Assembly: GCF_003364315.1 (NCBI RefSeq)
Contig: NZ_NXLS01000002.1
Coordinates: 62,001 to 126,000, forward strand
Reading direction: 5' to 3'
Length of the DNA stretch: 64,000 bases
Source: Helicobacter ganmani
GTDB taxonomy: Bacteria > Campylobacterota > Campylobacteria > Campylobacterales > Helicobacteraceae
Positions within the stretch are counted from its first letter, which is position 1; every line of letters begins with the position of its first letter. A model generated the notes under the pieces. The model worked only from the letters and a program-made list of their open reading frames with translations, did no database searches and had not been told where the DNA came from. The translations under genes were made by a program, and so were the position numbers. Below, piece after piece: positions 10,510 through 19,799 of the stretch.

Positions 10510-11352
10510 CTAAAACTCTACAACAAAGCCACGATTCAAACCTGCAAAATCTTGATAAAACTCCAAACTCTTATGTGGCAAAGTTTGCAGATAAGATTCC
10601 ACACTTTCTTTTTGATTATAACCCATTTCGCAAATCAAAAACGGAATCTTGCAATCAAAGCTAAGTTGAATAATATGCAACAGCATTTCATAGCCTCTTT
10701 TTCCACCAAAAAGAGCATTTTGTGGCTCAAACCTCAACGTAGGAGGTAGAATCTCACCCTCCTTGATATAAGGAGGATTTGCGAGCAACAAATCAAAAGG
10801 AATCTTTAATGCCTTATTAAAATCTAAATACGCGCTTCTATGCAAAGTTAAATTCTCCGCTCCAAATCTAACTCTATTAACATAGGCATTAAAAAGGGCT
10901 TCGGGTGAAATATCGCTTGCGTGAAATTCTAGTTTAGGATTCTTTGAAGCAAGCAAGACACTGATTGCTCCACTCCCTACACCAATTTCTGCGATTCTTG
11001 TGCAAGATTTCCGCACAATCAAATCCAATGCCTTTTGCACTAAAATCTCTGTTTCTGGACGCGGAATCAACGCACCATACGAAACATATAGCTCTTCACC
11101 ATAAAAGCTCACGCTCTCTACCAAATATTCTATCGGCTCGTGATGACTTCTGCGCAAAATCAATTTTTTAAAAGATTCCAACCAAAAAGGCTGAATCGTT
11201 GTTTCAAAATTACAATGCAAAGCAACTCTAGGCTGCCTTAAAACAAACCCAAGTAAAATTTCAGATTCTAAAAGCGGGCGCGGAATCCCTTGTTCTTTTA
11301 GCTTTTTTGCGCCATATTTGAGAGCTTTTTGAATACTCCATTGTAATTCCAT
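10510..11352 (-). CDS. prmC: peptide chain release factor N5-glutamine methyltransferase PrmC
   Basis: PrmC (HemK) methylates the Gln of the GGQ motif of release factors using S-adenosylmethionine. The class I methyltransferase core has the SAM-binding motif AEIGVGSGAISVLLAS near 120-135 and the diagnostic NPPYIKEGE near 192. An N-terminal helical domain covers residues 1-90. Length 280 is normal. It lies 14 nt downstream of the M48 protease gene, a pairing I recall from H. pylori too. Confidence 0.95.
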   Translation of the reverse strand: MELQWSIQKALKYGAKKLKEQGIPRPLLESEILLGFVLRQPRVALHCNFETTIQPFWLESFKKLILRRSHHEPIEYLVESVSFYGEELYVSYGALIPRPETEILVQKALDLIVRKSCTRIAEIGVGSGAISVLLASKNPKLEFHASDISPEALFNAYVNRVRFGAENLTLHRSAYLDFNKALKIPFDLLLANPPYIKEGEILPPTLRFEPQNALFGGKRGYEMLLHIIQLSFDCKIPFLICEMGYNQKESVESYLQTLPHKSLEFYQDFAGLNRGFVVEF

Positions 11353-11366
11353 TGCTTAGACTTCAC

Positions 11367-12593
11367 TTAAACTTTTTGAATATTCTGTGGTTGATTTGCT
11401 AGATTTGCACAGCCTAATGCCATTAAGCGCGCCATTAAAGGCGGGTGGCTATAAAAAAATCGCATATACAAAGGGTGAGCCAAAGGAAAGGAATTGTTTT
11501 CTTTAACAAGAACTAATAGCGCATTTGAGAGGGATTCTGCGCTTGTTAGCTCTGCACCAAATCTATCGGCTGCAAATTCGTTTTGGCAACTTCTCCAATT
11601 TACCAACAGCATAAAATACAATCCAATCGGCGAGCTTAAAAGCAACAAAAAGACAATCAATGCGTGCGCACTTCGCTCCAAATTTGCTTCAACAAACAAA
11701 GATTCGGGCAAGTTTGCTACCACAAATAATAAAACGCCAAAAAATCCAAGCACAAGCCCTAGCATTTTGTAAATATCGTAATGCTTAAAATGCCCAAGCT
11801 CGTGCCCCAAAACAGCAAGAATGGAATCACTTGAAATTTTTTCTAACAAAGTATCAAACAATATCACGCGTTTTGCGCGTCCTAATCCCGCAAAATACGC
11901 ATTCAATCTCCCATCGCGTCTAGAAGCGTCCATGACAAAAACGCCTTTGCTTTGGAATCCCACACGATGTAATAAAGCAGTGATTTTATCCTGTAATTTT
12001 GGATTTTCAAGGGGAGTGAATTTGTTAAACATCGGCGCAATCAAAAGAGGATACAAGAAATTTATCCCAATAAGCAAAACTGCTCCAAAAAGAAACACAT
12101 AAACTTCCCAAAATCGCACTTCCAAAATAATCCAACTAAAAACAAAAATCAAGATTCCACTCACAATAAGCAATAAAGCAAAAGACTTCAAGGTATCTGT
12201 GATAAAAAGCTTCATTCCACCTTTTGCAAAACCAAACTTTTTATCAATAACCAAAGTCTGATAAGCTTCAAAAGGTAAATTCACCAATGCTCCAACAACA
12301 AGAAACACGAGCACAAAGACGACAGATTTCATCAAAGGCGATAGCTCCAAAGCCGAATCTAAGGCAGAAAAACCAAAAAGAATCCAAAAACTCATAAGTA
12401 AAAAATCTAAACTCACATTATAAATTGCAATTTTTTCACGCACGCTTGCATAATCTGCTGCCTTTAAAAACGCACTAGATTCTAAAATATAAGGTGGTTT
12501 GGCTTTTTCTTGTCGGATAAAATTTAACTGCAAAAAAGAAAGAATCAGCTTCGGAAGACTAAAAAATAAAGCATAGCACACAATTAAATTCAT
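11367..12593 (-). CDS. M48 family membrane zinc metalloprotease (Ste24-like)
   Basis: An integral-membrane zinc endopeptidase of the Ste24/CAAX-protease type, presumably for membrane protein quality control. The zinc site HELGH is near residues 262-266, and the third ligand is expected in the NEFAADRFGAE segment near 340. Multiple hydrophobic helices lie on both sides. The N-terminal domain fits peptidase_M48_N. Length 408 is typical. It follows the esterase gene by 25 nt and precedes prmC. Confidence 0.92.
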   Translation of the reverse strand: MNLIVCYALFFSLPKLILSFLQLNFIRQEKAKPPYILESSAFLKAADYASVREKIAIYNVSLDFLLMSFWILFGFSALDSALELSPLMKSVVFVLVFLVVGALVNLPFEAYQTLVIDKKFGFAKGGMKLFITDTLKSFALLLIVSGILIFVFSWIILEVRFWEVYVFLFGAVLLIGINFLYPLLIAPMFNKFTPLENPKLQDKITALLHRVGFQSKGVFVMDASRRDGRLNAYFAGLGRAKRVILFDTLLEKISSDSILAVLGHELGHFKHYDIYKMLGLVLGFFGVLLFVVANLPESLFVEANLERSAHALIVFLLLLSSPIGLYFMLLVNWRSCQNEFAADRFGAELTSAESLSNALLVLVKENNSFPLAHPLYMRFFYSHPPLMARLMALGCANLANQPQNIQKV

Positions 12594-12618
12594 TTATAAA
12601 CCTTTCAATGGATTGGAT

Positions 12619-13416
12619 TTAAAAGTTTTCTAGGGCAAACTCCATATCCTTTTCAATCACGCTTCCGTGCGTTTGCCCCTCAAAACTTTTAAAATACGCC
12701 ACACAAGCACTTTCTTGCGTGATTCTATTTGCAAGAGATTGCGCACTCAAAAAAGACTTTTTCTCAACCAAATGACTTTCTAATTCTCCTTGTGTGATAA
12801 AAATCAAAGGGCAACTCTTTAGCCGAATCTCTCTAGGTAGAAAGGAAGCTTCTCCCCACCACAAAGATGGGGAATTAATAAAAAAATGCGTAAAATCTCT
12901 GCTCTCTTTAAGCAAAGAGTTTAGCACAAAGATTCCCCCAAAAGAATGCCCAAAAAATGCTTTATAATCAGGATTAATAGGATATTTTTTTGCTAAAAAA
13001 GGCAAGAGTATCTCTTGAACAAAAGACAAAAACTCCTTGTCTCCACCGCCTCCTTGAAAATCCTCTCCTAGCACTTTTGGCATATAATCCCTCGTGCGTT
13101 TTAAAGTGTCAAACGCTTTTGGGCTATCATAGCCCACACCGACAATGATAATGGGTTCTTTGGGCGGATTTTGATACAGATTCAAGATTCTAGGGAAAAA
13201 AGCATTGCCATCAAGAGACACAAAAAGCTTGTAATTTGCGCCTTGCAACTTACTCTTTGCAAGAAAGATTCTGTATTTTATATCTTTGTAGAGGAAATCC
13301 TTTGCCTGCGGGATTTCAAAAAAATCTTTTACTTTTACAGAAAGTTGCGGAATCACCTGACTTGGTTTTGCAAAAAGCACACAAAAAAATGCCAAAAAGA
13401 AAAAGATGATTTTCAT
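12619..13416 (-). CDS. exported alpha/beta hydrolase (IroE/BesA-like esterase family)
   Basis: A predicted serine esterase exported through an N-terminal signal (MKIIFFFLAFFCVLFAKPS). The nucleophile elbow GHSFGG lies near residues 157-162, GVGYDSPKAFDTLKRTRDY near 93-111 is typical of the COG2819 family, and the terminal FEGQTHGSVI supplies the catalytic His near 252. Relatives hydrolyse siderophore trilactones or other esters. The real substrate here is unknown, and no siderophore genes are nearby. It is first in the esterase-M48-prmC operon. Confidence 0.8.
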   Translation of the reverse strand: MKIIFFFLAFFCVLFAKPSQVIPQLSVKVKDFFEIPQAKDFLYKDIKYRIFLAKSKLQGANYKLFVSLDGNAFFPRILNLYQNPPKEPIIIVGVGYDSPKAFDTLKRTRDYMPKVLGEDFQGGGGDKEFLSFVQEILLPFLAKKYPINPDYKAFFGHSFGGIFVLNSLLKESRDFTHFFINSPSLWWGEASFLPREIRLKSCPLIFITQGELESHLVEKKSFLSAQSLANRITQESACVAYFKSFEGQTHGSVIEKDMEFALENF

Positions 13417-13571
13417 TAAAACCTTGCTTGCTTTTTGTCTTTTTCTTAATTAAAAGAATCTTAAAAAAAAATTCTTCAATTCGTCAAATTTTCAAAAAGC
13501 CAAATGAGATAAAATTTCCAAAATTTTGCGTATTATAACAAAAGCATATATAAAATTATTGTTTAATAATG

Positions 13572-13577
13572 TATAAT
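13572..13577 (+). promoter_or_regulatory. -10 box upstream of MreB-like gene
   Basis: A perfect TATAAT lies 35 nt before the ATG of the MreB paralogue, in a very AT-rich divergent gap (13417-13612) with T-rich sequence instead of a clear -35. This fits Helicobacter sigma-80 promoters. The esterase promoter must lie in the same gap on the other strand. Confidence 0.5.
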
Positions 13578-13612
13578 CTACAAAATTGTATTAAAATAAT
13601 TGGGAATTTTAT

Positions 13613-14608
13613 ATGGGAATTTTTGAACGAAATGATATTGCGATTGACTTAGGCACGGTGAATACTATCGTGCGCAACGATATGGAAACAACACTTTTTT
13701 GCGAAGCGACTTGTATTGCTCTTGAAAAAAAATATAATTCTCATCGCATTCTAGCAATCGGCGATTCGGCAAAAAAAATGCTAGGACGCACACACAACGA
13801 AATAGAAGTAGTCAATCCTCTTTTGAATGGAGCTATCAGCGATTTTGAAACCACTAAAATCTTTATGAACGCAATTTTGCAAAAAGCAAAAGCGGGTTCG
13901 CTCTCTCCCCGCGTAGGCATTAGTATCCCTCAAAACCTCACGCAAGTAGAGAGACATTCTCTCTATGAAGCAACAATGCTTGCGGGAGCGAAAGAAGTCT
14001 TGCTCATAGAAGACCCCTTTAGCGCGAGCGTTGGTGCTGGATTAGACATTTCTACCGCACGTGCAAAAATGATTATTGACGCTGGAGGAGGACTTGTAGA
14101 AGTCAGTATTATTTCCTTAAATGGACTGATTACAAGTGCTTTTACCAAAGAAGCGGGAGATTTCATAGATTTCGCCTTAGTAGAATATTGTCGCCATAAT
14201 AAAAATATTGGAATTAGCAAGGAAATGGCAGAAAACTTGAAACGCAAAATCAATGTTTTTGCCAAGAATCCCACAATTCATATTGGAGCAAAAAACCTTG
14301 CCAATAGTATGCCCATAGAATGTGAATTAGACTTAGAGGAATTCAAAGGCGTTATTTTAAATAGTCTTTACAAAATCAAAGACATTATTATTGAGGCTAT
14401 CCACAATGCACCTCCGCAAATTGCGCCCGATTTGATTGAAGATGGGGCGACTTTGACGGGTGGTTTGGCACTGATTCCGGGTATTAAGGATTTCTTGGAA
14501 AAAGAACTTAGAATGCAAATCCACCTTACTCCAGACCCACTTTTGGATATTTCCAAAGGGGTTTGGCAGATTATGCAAGATTATGAATCTTTTGAAAAAA
14601 GTTTATAA
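13613..14608 (+). CDS. divergent MreB/actin-like paralogue
   Basis: A second MreB-family protein in addition to the canonical one at 53.0-54.0 kb. It keeps the phosphate-1 loop (IDLGTVNTIV, residues 9-18), a degenerate phosphate-2 loop (IDAGGGLVEVSI near 161) and the adenosine-like motif LTGGLALIPG near 283. MreB reads GTANT, DIGGGTTEIG and TGGGALIRG at the same places. The acidic residue in LLIEDPFSA is Asp where MreB has Glu in LIEEPMA, so nucleotide hydrolysis may differ. Length 331 is near that of MreB. The stop overlaps the pgeF start (TAATG). I recall an MreB-like second gene in H. pylori (HP0743), which may be its orthologue. Its function is unknown, but cell-wall neighbours suggest a morphogenetic role. 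Confidence 0.85.
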   Translation: MGIFERNDIAIDLGTVNTIVRNDMETTLFCEATCIALEKKYNSHRILAIGDSAKKMLGRTHNEIEVVNPLLNGAISDFETTKIFMNAILQKAKAGSLSPRVGISIPQNLTQVERHSLYEATMLAGAKEVLLIEDPFSASVGAGLDISTARAKMIIDAGGGLVEVSIISLNGLITSAFTKEAGDFIDFALVEYCRHNKNIGISKEMAENLKRKINVFAKNPTIHIGAKNLANSMPIECELDLEEFKGVILNSLYKIKDIIIEAIHNAPPQIAPDLIEDGATLTGGLALIPGIKDFLEKELRMQIHLTPDPLLDISKGVWQIMQDYESFEKSL

Positions 14609-15303
14609 TGAATTCTCACTCTTTTCTTGAACCTCTTGCCACACCAAGTGGAATCCAAGCCTTTTTAAGCCGCGCACCGCTTAATATCGCCTTTCACGCG
14701 GGAGGAGATTCCAAAGAAAATGTAGAATCCCATCGCTCTCTTTGTATAGCCCCTTTTCCTCTTTCCTCTCTTGCATATCTTAATCAAGTGCATAGCAAAG
14801 AGATTCTAAAGGCACAAAGAGGAGGATTATTAGGTGATGGCGATGGAATCTTGATTGCGCAAAAAAATATTATCGGGCTAATTATGGTAGCAGATTGCAA
14901 TCCGATTTTGCTCTTTGATACCAAGCACAAAGTCCTAGCATTGCTACACGGCGGACGCGTAGGCTTACAAAAAGGCATTATTCCCAACGCTTTAGAACAA
15001 ATGCAGCAAGAATTCAACACGCAAACCTCCGATTTGTTTGCCTATGTTGGACCTTCTATTCGTGCGTGTTGTTATGAAGTAGGCGAGGAAGTCTTGAAAG
15101 ATTCCCTCTTAAAGAAAGGCAAAATCGTGCGTGAAGGCAAGATTTACTTAGATTTAATCGCAATCATAAAATCTCAATTTAAAGCCACAAATATCACAAA
15201 TTACGATATTTCACCTCACTGCACTTGCTGCACTTCTGCTTACTTTTCTTATCGCAAAAATCCCCAATGCGGACGCTTTGGATTGTTTGCATATCTAACT
15301 TAA
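14608..15303 (+). CDS. pgeF: peptidoglycan editing factor PgeF (YfiH/laccase-domain)
   Basis: A YfiH-family protein. In E. coli PgeF limits misincorporation of L-Ser into peptidoglycan precursors. The family zinc site is visible as ADCNPILLF near 96 and LLHGGRVGL near 111, with YVGPSIRACCYEVG near 147-160. The C-terminal cluster HCTCCTSAYFSYRK follows near 206. Length 231 is standard. It is coupled to the MreB-like gene upstream (TAATG) and followed after 12 nt by kdsB, an envelope-biogenesis grouping. Confidence 0.9.
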   Translation: MNSHSFLEPLATPSGIQAFLSRAPLNIAFHAGGDSKENVESHRSLCIAPFPLSSLAYLNQVHSKEILKAQRGGLLGDGDGILIAQKNIIGLIMVADCNPILLFDTKHKVLALLHGGRVGLQKGIIPNALEQMQQEFNTQTSDLFAYVGPSIRACCYEVGEEVLKDSLLKKGKIVREGKIYLDLIAIIKSQFKATNITNYDISPHCTCCTSAYFSYRKNPQCGRFGLFAYLT

Positions 15304-15315
15304 AGGAGACAAACG

Positions 15316-16050
15316 ATGATTATTATCCCTGCAAGGCTCAAATCCACGCGTTTTCCCAACAAGGTTTTAGCGCAAATTCGTGGAATCCCTATGATTGTGC
15401 GCACAGCAGAACTCGCCAAGGAGATTGATGATGTTATCGTCGCTTGCGATGATTCTCTTATTGCGGAGGTTTGCACGCGCTATGGCATACGCTCAATCCT
15501 TACAAGCAACACACACGAAAGTGGAACAGATAGAATTGCTGAATGCGCTAGACTTTTAAAGCTTACTAAAGAGGAGATTATTATTAACTTGCAAGGCGAT
15601 GAACCATTCTTGGAGCAAGAAGTCATCTTGCGCTTAAAACATTTAATGGAAAATGAAGCCAAAAGTCGCGGTGAGATTCCATTTATGGGAAGTTGCGCAA
15701 AATCAATCACTAGCGAACAAGCTAATGACCCAAATCTTGTAAAAGTAGTCTTGAATGCCAAGAATGAGGCGATTTACTTTTCGCGCTCCAAGATTCCTTA
15801 TGATAGGGAAAATCAAATAGAATCCGGCGCACAATATTTAGGACATTTAGGAATCTATGCGTTTAGCGGTGAAAGCCTGCAGGCTTTTTGTAATTTACCA
15901 AAATCTACTTTGGAATCTATAGAAAAACTAGAACAATTGCGTGCTTTAGAACACTCTAAAACCATTGTAATGGCAAAAGTAGAATCACAATCTTTTGGAA
16001 TTGACACCAAAGAGGATTTGGAACGCGCCTTAAAAATGTTTTCTAAGTAG
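15316..16050 (+). CDS. kdsB: CMP-Kdo synthetase KdsB
   Basis: KdsB activates Kdo with CTP for transfer to lipid A. The sequence starts with IIIPARLKSTRFPNKVLAQI (nucleotide-binding signature), has LQGDEPFL near 93-100, and FSRSKIPYDRE near 155. Length 244 is normal. It has an AAGGAGAC leader directly before ATG 15316. KdsC for the same pathway is at 34.3-34.8 kb. Confidence 0.96.
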   Translation: MIIIPARLKSTRFPNKVLAQIRGIPMIVRTAELAKEIDDVIVACDDSLIAEVCTRYGIRSILTSNTHESGTDRIAECARLLKLTKEEIIINLQGDEPFLEQEVILRLKHLMENEAKSRGEIPFMGSCAKSITSEQANDPNLVKVVLNAKNEAIYFSRSKIPYDRENQIESGAQYLGHLGIYAFSGESLQAFCNLPKSTLESIEKLEQLRALEHSKTIVMAKVESQSFGIDTKEDLERALKMFSK

Positions 16051-16074
16051 CTTTTAAAATTATTAAGATTTTGC

Positions 16075-16165
16075 ATATATGCTCGTAATGACACAATTAC
16101 CCTTGCGATTCTTATATTTGACTTGCTTCGTTTTTCACTGCGTTCGCCTCTTGCAAGGACGAATA
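16075..16165. repeat. degenerate dispersed repeat
   Basis: The gap between kdsB and nifS (16051-16286) carries the pattern 'gacttgcttcg...tgcgttcgcctcttgcaaggacg'. This resembles the common bacterial palindrome family built around GATTGCTTCG and CGCAATGAC. No gene is seen. Confidence 0.55.
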
Positions 16166-16277
16166 ATCAAGATAAATATAAGATTACATTAAGCTTTTTA
16201 TGGTAAAAGCCAAAGGTTATTTTGCAAAAGTTTCAAGCAAGCAAAATTAAAAATAAAAACTAAAAATATCATCTTAG

Positions 16278-17453
<1,176 letters not shown>

Positions 17454-17483
17454 AGAAACAAATTAAGAATTAAAGGAAAAAGA

Positions 17484-18461
17484 ATGGCAAAAAATGAATT
17501 ATTAGGCGGTGCGTTATGGGACGCATATAGCAAAAAAGTAAGCGAAAGAATGGACAACCCAACTCATTTAGGCGTGATTACGCAAGAAGAGGCAGATAAA
17601 AGAGGATTGAAGCTTGTTGTCGCAGATTATGGCGCGGAGGCTTGCGGTGATGCAGTCCGACTTTATTGGCTCATAGACGCAAACGATACGATTGTAGATG
17701 CGAAATTCAAGAGCTTTGGCTGCGGGACTGCGATTGCAAGTAGTGATATGATGGTAGAGCTTTGCTTGGGCAAAAAAGTGCAAGAAGCAGTGAAAATTAC
17801 CAATATTGATGTAGAAAAAGCGTTGCGTGATGAGCCTGATACTCCAGCCGTCCCGGGACAAAAAATGCACTGCTCTGTAATGGCTTATGATGTGATTAAA
17901 AAGGCAGCGGCGCAATATTTGGGCAAGAATCCAGAGGATTTTGAAGATGAGATTATCGTCTGTGAATGCGCACGCGTGAGCTTAGGAACATTAAAGGAAA
18001 TCATTAGGATTAACAATCTAAAAACGATTGAAGAAATCACCGAATACACGAAAGCAGGTGCGTTTTGTAAAAGTTGTATCCGACCCGGAGGACACGAAGA
18101 GAGGGAGCATTATCTAGTAGATATTTTGCGTGAAGTGCGTGCAGAAATGGAAAATGAACTTCAAAACAAAACCGATTTGAATTCCAAAGACAATTCAGAA
18201 TTTGCCAATATGACGATTGTGCAAAAAATCAAAGCTATTGAATCCGTGATTGATGAAAAAATCCGCCCAATGCTGATGATGGACGGGGGTAATATGGAAA
18301 TCATTGATTTAAAAAATGCAAGTGATGGCTATACTGATGTGTATATTAGATATTTAGGTGCTTGCAGTGGTTGTGCAAGTGGTGCGAGTGGCACGCTGTT
18401 TGCGATTGAATCAGTTTTGCAAGAAAACTTGGATTCTAGTATTCGCGTTTTTCCTGTGTAA
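17484..18461 (+). CDS. nifU: Fe-S cluster scaffold NifU (three-domain)
   Basis: NifU assembles Fe-S clusters with sulfur from NifS. Three domains are visible. The IscU-like N-domain (about 1-135) has Cys in ACGDAVRLY, FGCGTA and KMHCSV. The central BFD-like [2Fe-2S] domain carries CECARVSLGTLKEI near 157 and FCKSCIRPGG near 195. The C-terminal Nfu domain has MMDGGNMEI near 265 and the CSGC motif near 294. Length 325 matches the family. It is in an operon with nifS. Confidence 0.96.
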   Translation: MAKNELLGGALWDAYSKKVSERMDNPTHLGVITQEEADKRGLKLVVADYGAEACGDAVRLYWLIDANDTIVDAKFKSFGCGTAIASSDMMVELCLGKKVQEAVKITNIDVEKALRDEPDTPAVPGQKMHCSVMAYDVIKKAAAQYLGKNPEDFEDEIIVCECARVSLGTLKEIIRINNLKTIEEITEYTKAGAFCKSCIRPGGHEEREHYLVDILREVRAEMENELQNKTDLNSKDNSEFANMTIVQKIKAIESVIDEKIRPMLMMDGGNMEIIDLKNASDGYTDVYIRYLGACSGCASGASGTLFAIESVLQENLDSSIRVFPV

Positions 18462-18499
18462 AACAAATAGAATCTTAAAATTTAAGTTTCAAGCAAGAT

Positions 18500-18600
18500 T
18501 CCAACATTATGGATTTGCGGGTGTGGGCAAAACCCTTGCGCAATGTGCGCTACAAATGCTACACATTCTCGCAATGATAGAGTAGTAGCTTTTATTTGGA
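18500..18600. repeat. degenerate dispersed repeat
   Basis: The gap after nifU has 'tatggatttgcgggtgtggg...gcgcaatgtgcgctac...attctcgcaatgataga'. It shares parts with the 59.7-59.9 kb copy. The rest of 18462-18663 holds nothing else except the left arm of the inverted repeat noted next. Confidence 0.45.
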
Positions 18601-18645
18601 TACCACCAATAAATCAGACAGGAACGAAGTATTGGCTCAAGGCTC

Positions 18646-18686
18646 AAGAGGCATTATTAAGCGCTATTCCTCCCCTAATGCCTCTT
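18646..18686 (-). terminator. 11-bp inverted repeat at 3' end of SGNH gene
   Basis: AAGAGGCATTA (18646-18656) and TAATGCCTCTT (18676-18686) form a perfect 11-bp stem with a 19-nt loop. The stem overlaps the last codons and stop of the SGNH-like gene. There is no U-run after it, so it may be a processing or mRNA-stability hairpin rather than an intrinsic terminator. Confidence 0.45.
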
Positions 18687-19791
18687 TGGCGATTTTTACT
18701 AAAGGCTCTACATCGTATTCTTGAATCTTTTGTTTCATAATTTTCAAGTATTCCTCAATATTTTCTGAAGTCAGCCTATGCGTATTATCCCGAATCGCGT
18801 CTAATTGCATAGAGTTCATATCAATGTTATAATGCACTAAGTCGCTATAATTTGCAATATTATCCGCATAGTCTAAAGTATCAAATCCGTAGATTTTAGT
18901 ATTAGGATAAGCCTCCAACTCGCCAATTAACCAAGTTAAAACTGCAACCCAAGTATAAAAATACTCTGAATTTGTCATAGGTTTTTTCCCTAAACGATAA
19001 ACATTGTAATTCAATCGCGAATAAGGAGGAACGATAAAATAAAAATTTGTCTGAGGATAATCTCTCACAAATGTAAGTAAAAATTTATCTAAATATTTTT
19101 TATCATTACTTATATCTCTTACATTGACTTTTTGCAACTTAGCAAAATCATTTACCCTTATCACATCGGCTAAGTCCAGCAATTGTGCCACATTTTTATA
19201 ATCAACAAACCAATTTTGTATGCCACCAAGACGCTTATTTACCTGCTCGTCATTTCTAAAACTAGCCAACTCCTCTGTATCTTTAATAGTCATTTTACAC
19301 CCTCCACTATTTGATAAGCTCAAGGCACATTTAATAAACTTTCCATTAAAATAAATTTTCAAGTCGTTCAGCTCATTATTATCATAGAGAAAAGCAAAAT
19401 AACTCCCACTTTCTGATATTCCTACAATTGCATCAAGTGATAAAATCACAGATTTAATAGGCTTTTTGCGCAAAGCATAATTAAGCACCAATGCTCTTTC
19501 AGCCAAAGAAGAGCCAGCAAGAGAGAGATTCACCCATTCTCCGCCTAATTTCTCCTTTGCTTCTTTAGCGGAAGTATTTGCCAACATAGAAGTACCTAAA
19601 ATATACGAATCAAAATTGTAATGCTTGATGATTCCTTTTGCTTGCATTCTTATATCATCTGAATAAGTTTCCTCCCTAAAATAAGGCTTATGATAAAGCA
19701 AAAATGGGTCATAAAAATATAAAATCAACACCAAAAACAAACCAACAAACAACGGAATCGCCAAAGAGATAATGCAAAATTTTTTATCCAT
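18664..19791 (-). CDS. SGNH-like partner protein of the MBOAT acyltransferase
   Basis: A membrane-anchored extracytoplasmic protein with one N-terminal transmembrane helix (ISLAIPLFVGLFLVLILYFY, residues 8-27). The rest looks like an AlgJ/AlgX/DltD-type SGNH hydrolase: YILGTSMLAN puts a candidate nucleophile Ser near 68, LSLAGSSLAER follows near 95, and YSDLVHYN near 313-320 gives the Asp and His. Such proteins pair with MBOAT proteins to move acetyl groups onto exported polysaccharides. The gene lies 8 nt downstream of the MBOAT gene and the C-terminus is complete. Substrate unknown, possibly LPS, capsule or peptidoglycan. Confidence 0.72.
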   Translation of the reverse strand: MDKKFCIISLAIPLFVGLFLVLILYFYDPFLLYHKPYFREETYSDDIRMQAKGIIKHYNFDSYILGTSMLANTSAKEAKEKLGGEWVNLSLAGSSLAERALVLNYALRKKPIKSVILSLDAIVGISESGSYFAFLYDNNELNDLKIYFNGKFIKCALSLSNSGGCKMTIKDTEELASFRNDEQVNKRLGGIQNWFVDYKNVAQLLDLADVIRVNDFAKLQKVNVRDISNDKKYLDKFLLTFVRDYPQTNFYFIVPPYSRLNYNVYRLGKKPMTNSEYFYTWVAVLTWLIGELEAYPNTKIYGFDTLDYADNIANYSDLVHYNIDMNSMQLDAIRDNTHRLTSENIEEYLKIMKQKIQEYDVEPLVKIAKEALGEE

Positions 19792-19799
19792 AAGATTTC

